From NCBI GenBank assembly GCA_963978905.1, contig OZ022260.1, positions 20,138,334 to 20,202,333 of the forward strand: a DNA stretch of 64,000 nt, read 5' to 3'. The stretch is from Trichostrongylus colubriformis (taxonomy: Eukaryota; Nematoda; Chromadorea; Rhabditida; Trichostrongylidae). Both the position numbers and the translations under genes were made by a program. The first letter of the stretch is position 1. The number at the start of each line of letters is the position of its first letter. The notes below the pieces were generated by a model, which searched no databases, was not told the origin of the DNA, and saw only the letters and a list, made by a program, of their open reading frames with translations. Of this stretch, positions 1 to 13,397 are shown piece by piece.

Positions 1-2084
1 TCTCACACATCTAGAATTTGAACACATCCTTTTGTATAGCAGATAAATCTCCATCGAATGATATATGACATGTTGCGCAAGCTTATAACTTTAAACGGAA
101 ACGTTCCCATTCGGAGAAACGACATTACTTACAGAATGCCCTGAAGTGACCCTGGTATACGTTAGACTAACGAGGGCAGCAGATTCATTTCAATCATAAA
201 AAATTCTGGTATTCGATGTGATATTGGCACTTGACAATGTGCTGATGTCTTATTTATTTATTTGTTATTTAAACTATATGGTACACCACAAAAAATTCTC
301 ACCTTTCCTAAACTGCATGGTCTTTCGCCAGAGGGTGTGCTCCGTTTTTCCGTTTTTTCTCTCACCTTCTCTCTGCACACGAGAAATGGTCCACAATTCA
401 TCATCAAATCAATGAAGAACCCTTACTCTCAATGCTTTTCGACGCACAGTCAGTCTCATATTCAACTCCTACCCAGAGAGCTGCGAAAGTGAGGCTCTAA
501 AGGCACACATGATGATTTTCGTGTGTCGTTGCGCCTTCTGAAGACTCTGTGGGTGCTGAGGAACACATGAGTGAAAAAAGAACCGAAGGAAACTTTCAAA
601 AACCTTGAAAATGAGGCGTTCTTGACCTTTGGCTTCGATGCGCTTGCAGCCTAGAACCAAGCCTTTGGGTAAATTTTCACGTGAAGATATCATTCGATAT
701 GATTGTTGTTACTATGAGAAATCTCCCTGTCCAAACTTATCGCGGTCGATATCATGCCACTTATCTCGTTGGTGCCGGGGTTGTCTCACTGGCTAAATCA
801 CAGATGGATATGGGCCATTCTGATACGGTGCCCCACATCTCTTTTACTGGTTCTCTACGCGTTTAGCACTCAGCCTTGCGTCGCTGCCATAGCACACACT
901 TTGTGGTTGTGCTTATCTACTCGAGGATGAAACCAATAGGCTCGTATTATCGCGGAATATCGTGAGCTGTGTCTTTAATTCGATGCACTCATGCACTGAC
1001 GCACATCCTATGAAGAGTAAAAAGTGCGAGGAAGATAGATGGGCCTAGCCTTTGAAGGAGCGTTCCCTTCTGAGAAACTCATCTGTTTGACCGACTTCTA
1101 GAAAAGTAGAGACATCGTTTGCATAATAGGTCCACAAAATGACTCTCGAGAGCCAGCCACTGCTCATGTTGTTGTTTTATTCATCAGAAATGGCGCCACC
1201 CGTAAACGCGTTCGCGACTGGCAAAAACTAGCTAGTCTTCTCATGGTTTGCTGTCTACTGTGCCAGCCTTTAGTAATATCCTCATACTTGTCCATCAAGT
1301 GTATGACAGCAGAGTCATTCGTGTAGATTTAAATCTTCATATGCACACCCAGCCCTACTATAAGTCTTTTCTTCATCTATGCTCCTTTGCATTCCTCAAC
1401 AGCTGTACAGACCACAGAAACGATGAGTGGGTCGCCCTCCGGACATGAAAGTAGAGGTGAAAGCTAATACGGTTGAAAAAGAACGAGGACTACTCAAAAG
1501 CCCGAAAAAGGAGATCCGTACTCTGCGGGGTGACCATTGCGTGGACGAGTTTTGCGGCGCTACACATCGCTGAGTATGTCTCGGAGGCAGGGGACACCGA
1601 GAGTTGAGGACTTCTCTACAGGAAGGTCGTATTTGACCGGATAGGAAGGGGTCGTACCTTTGAGGATCAGCGTCAAGTACTATAATTTTAACATTTAATA
1701 AGCAGATGAGAAGCAAAGGTATTCCACCTTTCACCGCAAATCCGTAAGACAAAGTATAAAATAAATATCTTTTGTCTCAGGAAAGGATATGTAGCAATGA
1801 AACACGTCACAACTAGGCAGCATTTACTGACATTGTAGAGATCAAAAAAAGAGAGGGGTTGTATTCGGTCGCCGTACAGTGGGGGTGAGTCGTACTCAAA
1901 CGGCTATTTTCCTCAACACCTGGGAATGCCCTAGCCTGAAGTGCGCTGGGATCCGCTACGTAACCGCGATAAGCAGCCAAATGAACTAGCCCGCGAGAAG
2001 AGCCCGAATGCAGAGGGTGACGGTGAGCGTAGGGCCATGTTGAGGAGTTTACGACACGCGTTGTACAGTGCTCTCGCTGCACAC

Positions 2085-2460
2085 AGTTCCCTTAGATCCT
2101 TGAGATTTGCCTTCTCTCCCTCGCACTCAAAGATCCCTGAAGGGACAGATTGTGGAATATGAAAGGAGGGGTGCACAGTAGTATAGTAAAGGAAGAACGA
2201 AATAAAACGGCGAAAAAACCGAGAAGTAGGAATCCGAGAAACCCGTTCTCTCTTCTGCATATCTGGCCGGGGTCAGACTATAGACGGGCGGAGAGGCTGA
2301 ATCAGCCGCTCGCAAACGTTGTCCCGCCCTTGTCGGCAATTCGCCCGCCTGATGCACTGCACCACGACATGCCGCGATGCGGGATCGCAGTAAGACCCCA
2401 AGCTGCGTTCTTTCAACGCAAGTTCTGCAAAACATCACCTCTTCTGAAGTGAAAGGTTTG
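2085..2460 (+). repeat. Dispersed repeat, copy 1 (partner at 11170-11515)
   Basis: The second half (ACGGGCGG... GTTGTCCCGC... GCAAGTCGCCCG-like ... TGATGCACT... CACGACA... AAGACCCCAAGC...) closely matches 11,360-11,510 in the same orientation, with substitutions and small indels. The segment GACAGATTGTGGAATATG also recurs near 12,318. No coding function is apparent. It is probably a decayed interspersed element. Confidence 0.65.
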
Positions 2461-5400
2461 TTTTCATGTTTTTGAAAAACAGCTTTAATGATCTGGGTGG
2501 TACTTCCAGCTGCTAACTCGTTCAGCTCTCTTCTAGTGCTAGAAGCAAAGATTGCCAGAGAAGGGCAAACATTGCTATGGGTCGTGCGGTAAAACGAACT
2601 TCTGTGCGAGTGGGGTCAAGGTGAATCTGTCGATGGTATAATGCAAAAACAGGTCACATCGGACCACTCCAACTCCTGGAAGACCAATTCCATCATGAGG
2701 TGATGCTTCCTCACTTAAATTCCGTTCAAGAAACATCCCTAACAAAACAGAATAAAAGTGTTATTTTTGTAATTGTAAGATCTATGAGCGTTTGATAGTC
2801 TAGTGAAAGGGGATCCGGGAATTCAGAAAGCGAAGTAGAAAATGAGGCACGATGGAGCAATTGAGCGGAAAGTCTAACCACTTTTGCGTAGCTGGCTCGC
2901 TAAAGTGAATTAATCGAGGGAACGGCGGAAATTCGTTGTAGGCGGAGTAGCGGGCTGGCAGTGTAGGCGTTAAAATTGTGCTGGCGCGTGTAGAATGTTG
3001 AACAGCAAAGTCATTGCCGAGTTAAGTTGAGCTCAACGGCCAAGCCAAGAGAAGCCGGCGGCGACCAAGTATTTTACGATCCTATCTGGAATGCTTTCAA
3101 TCAACAGCCAGCGATGTGTTATGACATGGGTCGCTGCAGCTTTGTAGTGGTGCTAGCGAATTGCTGTGTTCGGTCACGTGGTACGAATAATAGGTTGAAT
3201 TGGCAGAATAAAATGGTTTACGGTTATCAATCCCTGTGGATGTGCGCTCGGCTCGTTTCAAAGTCGGCGCATACTCAGTGGATGTTCAGTACAGGGACAA
3301 AGAATGCCTCACAAGGTGTATCGAGCAAATGGGCTACGTAGTACAACTAGGATCAAGCATTGGGCCAGCATCGGTTAACAGCCGAGAAAATTTTTTCGGA
3401 GAAATAGCACCCCTACACCTACTCTTGAGATACATCTCACCCATTCTACGATTGATGTCGCGCCGTTGTTGGTGATGCAAGTAAAGTACCCAATAGATTT
3501 TTCGTCGCCTTGATCAAAAAAAGCTTTACGCAAAGGGAATGAGAAGCTACGTGTCCCTGGAGCCAGAAGGGTTCACTGGACTACTCTGGCTCGCTACAGG
3601 GACGAAAATGTAGACGATCCTAGCGCCTGCTTAAAACTCTCGATGAGCAACGGGACGACAGGTGATACAGGTGAATTTCAAAAACAGTGAAGGATAAACA
3701 CTGTGTTATAATGTGAATATGACTGCTGAACTGCGAGTCAAGTGAGTATTTTCACATGAATTATTTTTACGAGTCATGTAACAAAGAGACAGTCTGATTT
3801 TCGTTTCGCACGGGCCCTTGGCAGGATCCTCCTTTCGTGCTCATGCTACGCAAATAGTGTCTCAGAAAACTGTCTATTGAAGATGACCCTAGTGTCGCTA
3901 CCTAGTAAAAAGTATGCTTATCGATTGGCTAATTAGCATCAGCGACCTTTTTGAAAGACCATTCGATTGCCGTTTTGTTTGCCGCCAAAATTCTAAATCA
4001 CAAGAACTGCCTGGTCGCTGAGAATTCCTCGAGGAATCTTTTCTGCAAATACGACAATCACTTTTTTCGGCTGACAGGACGACCTCCTCGAGGATTCTTC
4101 AACCTTCTTTGAACCTGGGTACGATCTCCTCCCTGTAAGCTATGGCAATGCATCGGCTCAAAGGAGGTGTCATGGCAGCCGGTCCCATACCTCAAAGAAA
4201 AACGACGTCGAAGTAGAAGCGCAGATGAGCCCTCGAAACTAATAGAAACCACGCCAGCATTTAACATAACACTGCTCGCGCTTCCGACCTGTTTCGTCGC
4301 GCTACTTCGCCTACCCTAAAACGATTTTTTGCCATTACCACCCGTTCACGCAAGGACTCCACTAACCTTTGACTCTGCACTCATTATGTACTTCTCGAGC
4401 AAAAGATTCGCGGCCTAGAACTTTGGTTTCTGACGTGAGAACTTGTTTTGAGCTCAGGTTTGGTGGATTACCAAAGGTTGTACAGGCACGTGTAGTATAT
4501 GTTTATTACGACGTACCTTTTGTACAATAACCGATCATAATACATCGTAATAGGGGTTTATATACAGACAAATGTGGGCGGTGCATAGATATGGTCTGAA
4601 TACTGGACCGAAAAGGTCCAGTGGAGACACTTCTGTTAGGGGATGAAAGAGTGCACCGCGCCAGAAGCAAATACCTAGGATACATAGTTGATTGCACTTA
4701 TGATACCCCAAGGTCATGCCTGCGGTATCTTTTCAATAGGTACTTATCTAAGTTATGTCCTAAGGTAAACAATTTGAACTAACATGCTATCGTTCAATTC
4801 TAGCTGCTAGTTGATAAGAATGAAATATTATGGTTGTGAATCTACAACATCAGGTTTCAAAGTTGAATCTCGTGGGTAGTTCAGTGGAAAACCGATTGTT
4901 GGACAATTTAATGTCCACGGCGCACCCTTCGTATGTGAGTGTGTAAATCAAGTACGCATTAACTTTTTTGGCAGAAAAACTGGTTGTGGGTCCGGTTTTT
5001 GAAGAGTCAGAAGTGTTGCGTTAATTTCACTTTGGATTGGATAGCTATCCAAATGCGGTGAGCCCTTGACAAGTAATTCTTGCAACATCGAATTAGTCGA
5101 CGAAGGACGGAAATCCTGAATACCCTGAGGCAAAAATCCATCTTGACACTACGCAAACAAGTAATGGCTCGCCTCTGCGTCTGCACTTCATTAGCACGGC
5201 TAGGGAAACAGTATGAGAACCTCGCCATCGTCATCGGGCCACTGACGAAGTCAAGGGTGAAATGTATCGATTGACAAGGATGGATGATAATTGCAGATCC
5301 CAGCATCGGCGCTATGAATGTTCAGGAATTTCTTGTGCAAAAGTTCTTACTGCCTAATTCACGCTGAAAAGCACGCTTCAAGCCTCTAATCAAGGCGCTA

Positions 5401-6589
5401 CGGCGACAAAGGTGCTTGGACACGGTTTCAGTGGCCGAACAGCAGTGAAGGGAATGGAGCAAAGGTCGTGGCTTGATTTGCGTCGATACACTGATGCAGC
5501 AGATACGAAACTATTAGCATGCAAGGATAAGGCAGAAAATAAATGAGAGCTGAGCTCACCCTATGTATTCTCTTTTCTTGAGGTGTCCCGAATGCTACAC
5601 ATCAGGGCTCTGTTCATTACACAAAGCGGAAATTTTGATTATCTAACCGCACTCGAACTTTATATCCATGGATCTCCTGAATCGTAGCTTGTAGCTTCGG
5701 GGTAAGCTTCACGAGCAGCTCCCAGTCAGTGAAACATGTAAAAAAAACCGCATGTGTCGCAAGTCTTTGACCAGATACGTTTATCTGGTTTCTTTTGTTT
5801 TTTGGGTACTGGTAATTCCATTTCATTCCTTCACATTACGACATACCCTAACACTTCCATTTTCGAATCCAACGATCGATCAAATTACCCTCCCCGGTGC
5901 TTTTAACATTATTAGCCCACAATTTGCTGAATTTGTTGAAAGATTATAGATGAAAGTTATACTAATATTACAAGTGCATTATTTAAACTAATAAGCTTAA
6001 TATTTCTAATTAAATTCATAAATGTAATAAATGAAGCGGAACACCTCCACGCGATCCCTGAGGGAGTCGGTGCACGCAAACTTTTTGAAGAACGAGCACG
6101 ATCTACGACGGTGATCAGCACTGAAACGGCGCGACATATTCCACGAAACTTCCGCGACTTACGCAGTCGTCTTGGGTGGGGGATGAGTGATTTGCCACTT
6201 GTAGAAGATGGAAGTAGAGTTGCTGACTGATGTCGCACTGGTGAAAGAACTTGATGATATGCCCAGAATCTCGAATTGAGGGACCCCTTTTCTCGTGAAT
6301 GCGAGCTTTATCACTGGAGTGGGTAAGGCAACCGCCAAACCATGCTCCTGCCCTTGTTTTACCACAGCTGTTTAATAGTTTGGGAAGCGCTATACTAGCG
6401 GTACACTTCACCAAGAAACCTGAAGGGATCGCTCACGGAAATTTCATGATCAAAAATTTTCATTCACTCTACAAGATACAGTACATGAATAAAAATACGA
6501 GAAAAAACAAGTTTCCCTTTTCCGAACGTATATATCGAAAAATTGGAAGGATCGTGAATGGCTTGAATCCCCTTCGAGCAACCCTTAGA

Positions 6590-6835
6590 TTCAGCGGGAA
6601 GAGCGCAGTTCATATTTTTGCGCCCCATGTTGGTCTACTTCCCTGGTGCCTATGCGTCCCCAACTACGCGAACGTTGCCTCTATGCTCCTGGGTCCCCGT
6701 GACTGTACCTACTCAGACGCCCTAAACCTAAGACGTCACTTTAAGGAGCTTTATCTCGGCCGGATCTTGTTCTTTCGCGTGAAGCTTCGCATGCTATCCT
6801 CAGTGAGCAAGTACAACAAAATACATGGGTAGCAG
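6590..6835 (+). repeat. Dispersed repeat with an inverted partner at 11890-12080
   Basis: The stretch around 6735-6825 (GTCACTTTAAGGAGCTTTAT, then CGCATGCTATCCTCAGTGA) matches the reverse complement of 11,900-11,985 with substitutions. The partner reads GTCACTTCGAGGAGCTCTAT on the other strand. This makes the long frame at 6299-6832 unlikely to be a gene. Confidence 0.55.
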
Positions 6836-9697
6836 AAGAACTCAATTTGCGATGGCGATTTCTTGAGTGATTTCGTGTTCACATAGCAAATTTGTGGGAG
6901 TTTTTTTTTTTTTGAGGGTACAAGGAACGATAATTTAGTTGCTTCAAAATGAAATCAAAATGTCTCATTGATGTATAAACGAAGGCATATGTTCCATAAA
7001 GTGGAAAATGAGCTGAAATTTGCAATAGTACAAGTTTATGAAGTCACAACAGTATACAGTAGCCAAATTTGTTGACCAGTTACCTTGAAACACATTATTA
7101 GAAGTTGAGGATCAGTCATCGTAAATACAAGTTGCATTGAACGCAAGTCACTGTGCAGAGGTAAGAGGAAGAGGAGTAGGAAAATGTGGAAAGAAAAATT
7201 CTCAATAAAGAGAAATGAAGTTACTCCATCTCGAAATATTCGCGAGCGGTCGAGTGCTTTAGGGCATTTACAGCGATAGAAATTTTACTCTACGTCCGAT
7301 GAAGAAAAGAATTTGTTGGAAACTGATAATATGTATGTCTTCAAGGCCGCATTAATGTCATAGACTTGAGTATTTCCGAAGAAAAAAGTCGACCACAGAC
7401 TGCGATTCGTACTTCGAGACACGACAAAGCGACATCTGCTAGGCGCTTTATTAATAATTTGCGACCTATTCACATTTCATTTCACTTCTTAAGTATTTCA
7501 AATTACAAAGGTGAATCAACAAACTCTCCTACTGAGTTGCACAGCATAAAGACACCATGAGTGGAGTTAGACGGTCGGTGGTCATATGCGAGCGAGCCCG
7601 ACATTCTGAACATATAATCCTTCCTTGCAATTCAAGATTCCTTGCATCTTCGCATTTTCTGACGGGAGTATACTCAAAAAAAAGCCGACTAAAGTGTATG
7701 CCAAGTAGCAGCTACTGTAATAGATTTAAGAAGACAACAGACGGGATTCCAGACGAAAGTCCACAAAATGTGGGCGGCTAAAAGAAGCCGTCGAATTTTG
7801 GGGGCGTTACTGAGAAGTTATTGGTCTTTACGACAACCGAGAGAATGCGTATGTTGGATACGAGTTGCACCTTTTGTTTCATGAGCACCCCACTTCCTTC
7901 CTCTTGGGAATGATGTCGGAATAGGATTAAAGATTTGAGATTCCATCTCTCCTGATATGAGGTTTCAAAGCACGTCATTATCTGGTGTCCAATACAGTGA
8001 ATCTATGTATGCGCTTCCGCTTAATTCATTCAGTGCTTCTATCGCACCAGCATCGATCAGACGAGCACGATACCAACAGGCCAAGCCCGAAAGAATAAGT
8101 GGTTTGGCTGATACATGTAAGCACTGACCCGGATTTGATCTCTGGACCTTACAAATGATAGCGGCGCAATCTGCTGCACCCCTTCCTCATTATATTCGTT
8201 GTACAAGACCCCATATAGAAACCACTGCAATTCTAAATTGGGGTCTGATATACGACTCAAGGGACTGACTACTCAACGGTTTTTTTTACCTTTCCATCAC
8301 GAGACCTGAGTGTTACATAGAGATCTGTCACATAGTTGGTATCACCAGAAATATTCTTCAGATGCTAACAGGAGACCAACACTTCAGAATTCAATGCCTA
8401 AAAGTGAAACAAGCTTCATTCATTCTGATGAGTGCTGAAGGAGTGTACACCCAACAACGATCCCCATCTCATTTCATTTTCATACCACTTGTGCCCATTG
8501 CTGCATTCGATGATAATTCAGTGATTTTGGGTCTGTAGGAAAGTGGTCGTGCTGCCATGGTTCACTGATAGGGGTCAAACAAACAAAGTATTAAGTCCTT
8601 CAGTGGTTGACATTGACAAGCAGTCAGGGTTACTGTAACCCCTAGAGCTGTTGGTGGGCAAGAATTCCTCGAACTTGTTCACCTCAGTGCTCTTCCTACG
8701 GTTCGTGGTGGAAAGTAAAATTAGAACAACGCGCAACATGCGGCAACCTTTATAGTAAAAACTCTGCAAAAAATATTATTTAAGCAAGCGGTTTTATGTT
8801 CAGCACCTGCTGATGAATGGTGGGGAAAACCGCATCTACACTGACTCCTTTCGTTTGCTCCTCTGACAAAACCTTTGCAGATCATTCAAAGGCGACACTG
8901 CGAAGGTCCACATCATACTGAGACCACCTAATCAAGGCTAGAGGGAAAATAAAGCATAAACAATAAAATAAACACGTGATCCGCTACTACTGTATGCCTC
9001 TGAAGATGAAATGGGTGGTGGAACGCTTTGGCAAAAAAAAAAACGAGCAAAATATTGAAAGACTGCGTTGGAACAGATTTCAGCCCGTAATCTGATTATT
9101 TGAGCGGATTTCGTTGAGATCCATCCGCATTGGTGGAGTGGGGAAGATGAAATTGGATCTGCCTGCAGAAATACGCCTTGGGCGTTCCACACGCGCTCCA
9201 GCACACCGACCGATCAGCGAGCATTCTCAGCACTCGTTGAAATGATTTCAGATATGAGTGCCGTTTCAAAAAAATACGATAGGGTAAAATAATATTTCGC
9301 AATCTGAAAATGTAATGAATCATACCTTCAGGAAGAAGACGAGCGACATCGTGAGAATATCGAAAGTGACTGGGGAAGAATGTCCCTCAGGGAGTTTATG
9401 TGCATTCGTCGCAGATAATTCAATCTGAGGATGGATATGCGTATTTGAATATCGTCCTTTGAATTCGGCACTATAAAGTGCGTAGCTCAGTCCCAGGATT
9501 CTAAAGGGAGAAAAGTATTCAATCCATTTGATATTAAATTTTGTCCCTTCATTTACTTTTACACTTCGTGCGGAACAAATTGAATGAACAATTCATGAGC
9601 CTCTACAAGTCAGCGGACAGGTATGGAGCTAGTACGAAAACATCCCCTCCACCAGAGCCGAAAGTGGAATCGTCGGATCGGGAGGGTCGTGCTTCGG

Positions 9698-10150
9698 TTA
9701 AAGGCACACCACGCGATAATCAAAGTGGTCCTTACCTTCTCAGGGCAGGTAGACCCTTGGATAGTTGTAAAGATTGCACCCTTTCCGCGGCGCCACGGCT
9801 CATCCCCGCCGTGTACGGCCTGGTCGAACTAAGCCGAGTTGAGCCCACCGAGCCGAATCACACCCGGCATAGACGAGAAGGAAACTTGCGATAAGACAAG
9901 ATAAGGCAGCGATATCAATAGCGAAGGTAGCTTCAACAGGGAAGAACAGGTGATATCGTAGCATTTTGCTTCGAGGAAAAGCTCTTCTATAATCTCCAAT
10001 ACTCGTACGAGGACTGAGGGCAGGAAACTTTATTTTTGGTGGTTTTGAGGGGTTTCGACTCATTTTTCTTCACTAGTGGGTAAACCAGGACCTCCACATC
10101 CTGTAACACGCGCGATAGCTCTCACAATTTTTTGCGAGGTGTGCCTTTAA
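9698..10150. repeat. Foldback MITE, family TTTAAAGGC, copy A
   Basis: The ends are inverted: TTAAAGGCACACCACGCGA at 9698 and TGCGAGGTGTGCCTTTAA ending at 10150. The interior has further inverted pairing (CTTGCGATAAGACAAG, GCAGCGATATC...). Sister copies lie at 12,360-12,771 and 12,952-13,397. The TTAA at the tips could be part of the terminal repeat or a TTAA target duplication. There is no coding capacity. Confidence 0.7.
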
Positions 10151-10159
10151 AATAAATGT

Positions 10160-10556
10160 TTGGAAGAATAGTTCACGGAAAAATGACTTTTATGTTACCC
10201 ACATATTTATATTGTATTCGCCTAATGTCGGCCGCAGCAAAGTTCCACGCAAAAATGTTAATCCGGCTAAAATACAGCACCATAAAGTCTCGGCCGAGTG
10301 GGCGGGGCCTCCAAGCAAGTGCAGTGCCCGCCCCATCGTAATCCCACTCTCCGTTCCCAACCATGGCGGACGACGGGACGGAGCATTCACTCGGAGGCCC
10401 CGTCCACCCGACCAAGAATTAGGCGAGCTGCCTCTAGCCAATTCTCACTTTTTCGCATGAACCTTTGCATGCAGCCCTTATTAGGCTAATACAACACAGG
10501 TATGGAGGGCACAAAGAAATTAATTTTTCCATGGACGATTCTTTTCATTTAGGAGC
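10160..10556. repeat. Second foldback family, copy 1
   Basis: The left end GAATAGTTCACGGAAAAATG pairs with the right end TTTTTCCATGGACGATTC, and TTGTATTCGCCTAAT pairs with ATTAGGCTAATACAA. The GC-rich middle also pairs (GGCGGGGCCTCC with GGAGGCCCCGTCC). A second copy lies at about 48,126-48,490. It begins directly beside foldback copy A. Confidence 0.65.
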
Positions 10557-11169
10557 AACGGTTGCGCTTTCTTGTACTGGCCATCAGTCACCTATGTTGC
10601 TTTCACTGAACTATTGACTGCCTCTCCCACCCACCTCAATGGAAATCGATGAGTTCCGATGGAGGTGGAAAGTGATAGTGTGTTGGTTGTGCACTAAAGG
10701 ACACTCTGTTAGGGTCGGCCCACGGGAGGCGGTGTCCGCGCCTTATGGTGTGCAGCCAGCTTACAACAGGACCTGCAAAGCATATGTCGCGCGGCATACG
10801 CTCTGCATCTGCTGTGTCATGATGACCTAGTTCGAGTGCCCTGTCGCCACACATCCGTAAGTTGAAGACTTTCCAAGAGTCGAGGTGGGGGAAAACTTGG
10901 CCGACACACTGATGATTTTTCTATAAAATGTGCAACAATACCACAACTAAGATGACTCTTCCTCCCTCCATCCATGAGCTTACCTTTGGCTGGACATTTC
11001 TTGCGAAGCTGCGATATGCATGATAATGCGACCTATAATCTCTGTCTTATTTTCTACGGATTAAAAGCCATCATCTTTGTAATCTTAGCGTTGAAAGTTA
11101 TTAACAGCAACAATCATTTTCATGTACCAGTGGGTGACAACGATCTGTAATCTTGCTTTGCTGGAACAC

Positions 11170-11515
11170 ATTCCGCGGTGACCTTAAAGACACCGAAGGG
11201 ATAAATTTGGCCGATTGCGAAACAGGAAAGTAGGGGTGCCTAGCAGCGTACAGGGTAGGTAAAGAACAAAATGGAACTGAAGGAAAAAGCGAGAGCTAGA
11301 AGCCCGAAAAGACCCCTCTCTTTCGTACTCCTCTACGTCACTAGCCGAGGTAGACTGCACACGGGCGGTGAGACTAAATAAGCTGGCCACGAGCGTTGTC
11401 CCGCTTTTGCCGGCAAGTCGCCCGGCTGATGCACTACAGCACGACACGCCGTGCTGCGTAACAGTGATAAGACCCCAAGCCCACCCCTTCTGAAGTTGAA
11501 GGCTTGTTTAGCATT
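11170..11515 (+). repeat. Dispersed repeat, copy 2 (partner at 2085-2460)
   Basis: Shares with 2085-2460 the ordered blocks ACGGGCGG, GTTGTCCCGC, TGATGCACT, CACGACA and GATAAGACCCCAAGC, ending in TTCTGAAGT...AAGG.TTGTTT. The open frames here are by-products of the repeat. Confidence 0.65.
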
Positions 11516-12359
11516 GTAATAAAGACAACTTCGTGAAATACGTTCTCCCACCACATCCTAACAGTCTAAATGATAGATGGAAGGCCCACCCCATTTTTGC
11601 CTCCCCTATATGGTTAAGACACCGGAGTCTACTGCTATACTAGAAAGAAAGTTATCTATGGAATGTTGGGCTATGTTCTATTGCCCAACACCAACTATCA
11701 CTTTCGATAATGTATTCACTTTTCTGAAAATGGCTCGTCTTCTCAAATCCAGAAACATCAGCGAGCCAATGAGATGCGCTGAGCTATTTAGCCCTTGACC
11801 CACTATCTTTAACAGAAAACAACCTTACGATCGCCTTTCTTTTCAGCACCTCTCGAAGGAGTGGTCTGCGAAAATTCAAGCTCTGCTGTCACTCCTATTT
11901 TACGTTGTTTTTGTCACTAAGGGCAGCATGCGAAGGAAAAAAAGCAAGAATCCGACTGAGATAGAGCTCCTCGAAGTGACTCCACCGGGTCCGCGCCGAC
12001 ACCGCAGTAGTGACCGAGGAGCCATAGGAGCGAGAGGGGACGGTTACGTGGTAAGAGACGTAGAGTGAGAAGCAACATAACATTGGGTGCGAAGATTTAA
12101 GTCGCGCTATCCCCTCCGACGATTGTTGAAGTGTTGCTCAGCGAGAGTTCAAACGGGATGCTCCTCTTCCAATTCAATCGTTGTTTTGGAACAGAGGTTA
12201 TTTCTCAAATCTTTCCGTGATTTTGTTCATGCACTGTATCTAGTGGGTTGATTCTATGAAAAGGCAGAATCAAGGAACATGAAACGGTCCTCAAAGACAC
12301 TGGAGAGGGTAAATCTGACAGATTGTGGAATATGGAAGAATGGGGTGTTATCAGTGTAA

Positions 12360-12771
12360 CAGCAGAGAACGAACGCGTGCTCACGCTGCACCTTTATTGC
12401 GACTGCACGGTGCATCCTCACGGTATTGTGCTTGCATGAACACAACCGAGCCACGTCCACCCACCACACCTCACCTAGCCTTAGACGAACAAATTTCCAG
12501 CGTAGCGCACACGTGGAAAAGGAAACTTGCGATAAGAGATAATTTGATGAAACAGCCATTTCGATCATGCAAGCAGCTTCCACATTGGAAATTGTTCGTC
12601 TGAGGCCAGGAGTGATCTGACTGGGTGGACGTGGCTCGCTTGTACTCAAGCAGGCACAACACCGTGAGGCTGCACCGTTTAGCCATCAAGGATGCAGTTC
12701 GAGCAGTTATGCAAGGACCTACTTGCCTCATAACAGTAAACCACTAATTTGATCATCGCGGGGTGGGCCTT
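12360..12771. repeat. Foldback MITE, family TTTAAAGGC, copy B (5' end unclear)
   Basis: Contains the family blocks TGCACCTTTATTGCGACTGC, CGGTATTGTGCTTGC and CCTTAGACGAACAAATTT, with their inverted counterparts AAATTGTTCGTCTGAGGCCA and CAGGCACAACACCGT. It ends in GATCATCGCGGGGTGGGCCT. The outer left end is too decayed to fix. Confidence 0.6.
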
Positions 12772-12951
12772 CAGCCAATGCCGAGCCCTGGCCGGCTCAT
12801 GGAGAGGTCCGGTCACGTCACAACAACCATACTCAAGAGTCCACAGTGGTAAAAGTAGGACGTCGCCCAGGAGTGGCTCACCGAAAATCCGCACGGCCTG
12901 TGATCAGTATGCGGGGTTAGGTGGGAGAGCTACCTTGACCTAATTCTCAGG

Positions 12952-13397
12952 TTTAAAGGCGCACCACGCGATACTCAGATTAGCCTCAAACTGCACCTTC
13001 ACTGCGGCTGCATGGTGCGCCCTCACAGTATTGTGCTCGCTTGAACACAACTGAGTCACGCCCACCAACTAAATTACACCTGGCCTTAAGGCGAAGGAAT
13101 TTTCAACGTGGCGCTCACGTGGTAAAGAAAACTTGCGATGAAAGAAGACAATGCCACGAAACAGCCATAAAACAGCCATTGCGATGATAAAGGCAGCTTC
13201 CACTTTGGAAATTCGTTCGTCTAAGGCCAGGTGTGATATGGTTGAGTGGGCTTGGCTCGGATGCATTCAAGCAGGCACAACACCGTTAGGGTCCATCGTG
13301 CAGCCGCAACAAAGGTACAGCCTGAGCAGTTATCTAAGGACCTACTCGCCCGAAGAAAGTAAGCCACCAATCTGATTATCGCGTAATATGCCTTTAA
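12952..13397. repeat. Foldback MITE, family TTTAAAGGC, copy C
   Basis: The left end TTTAAAGGCGCACCACGCGA mirrors the right end ATCGCGTAATATGCCTTTAA. Inside, CAGTATTGTGCTCGCTTGAA pairs with TTCAAGCAGGCACAACACCG, and GGCCTTAAGGCGAA pairs with TTCGTCTAAGGCC. This is the cleanest copy of the family, about 446 bp with near-complete foldback potential and no open frame of interest. Confidence 0.75.

Larger units (their letters stand above)
1..9690. other. Repeat-rich DNA without a recognisable gene
   Basis: I see no exon chain, RNA gene or known protein domain here. The longest open frame (6299-6832, +) has no family resemblance, and part of it lies in a dispersed repeat. Shorter frames overlap each other on both strands, as expected of non-coding DNA. 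Short stretches resemble sequence elsewhere in the window. For example, about 3770-3830 is like the left palindrome arm near 17,040-17,100. Confidence 0.6.

Noticed and set aside
6299..6832. 177-codon plus-strand frame
   Set aside because: No family resemblance; its second half is a dispersed repeat whose inverted partner lies at 11,890-12,080 and is not open.
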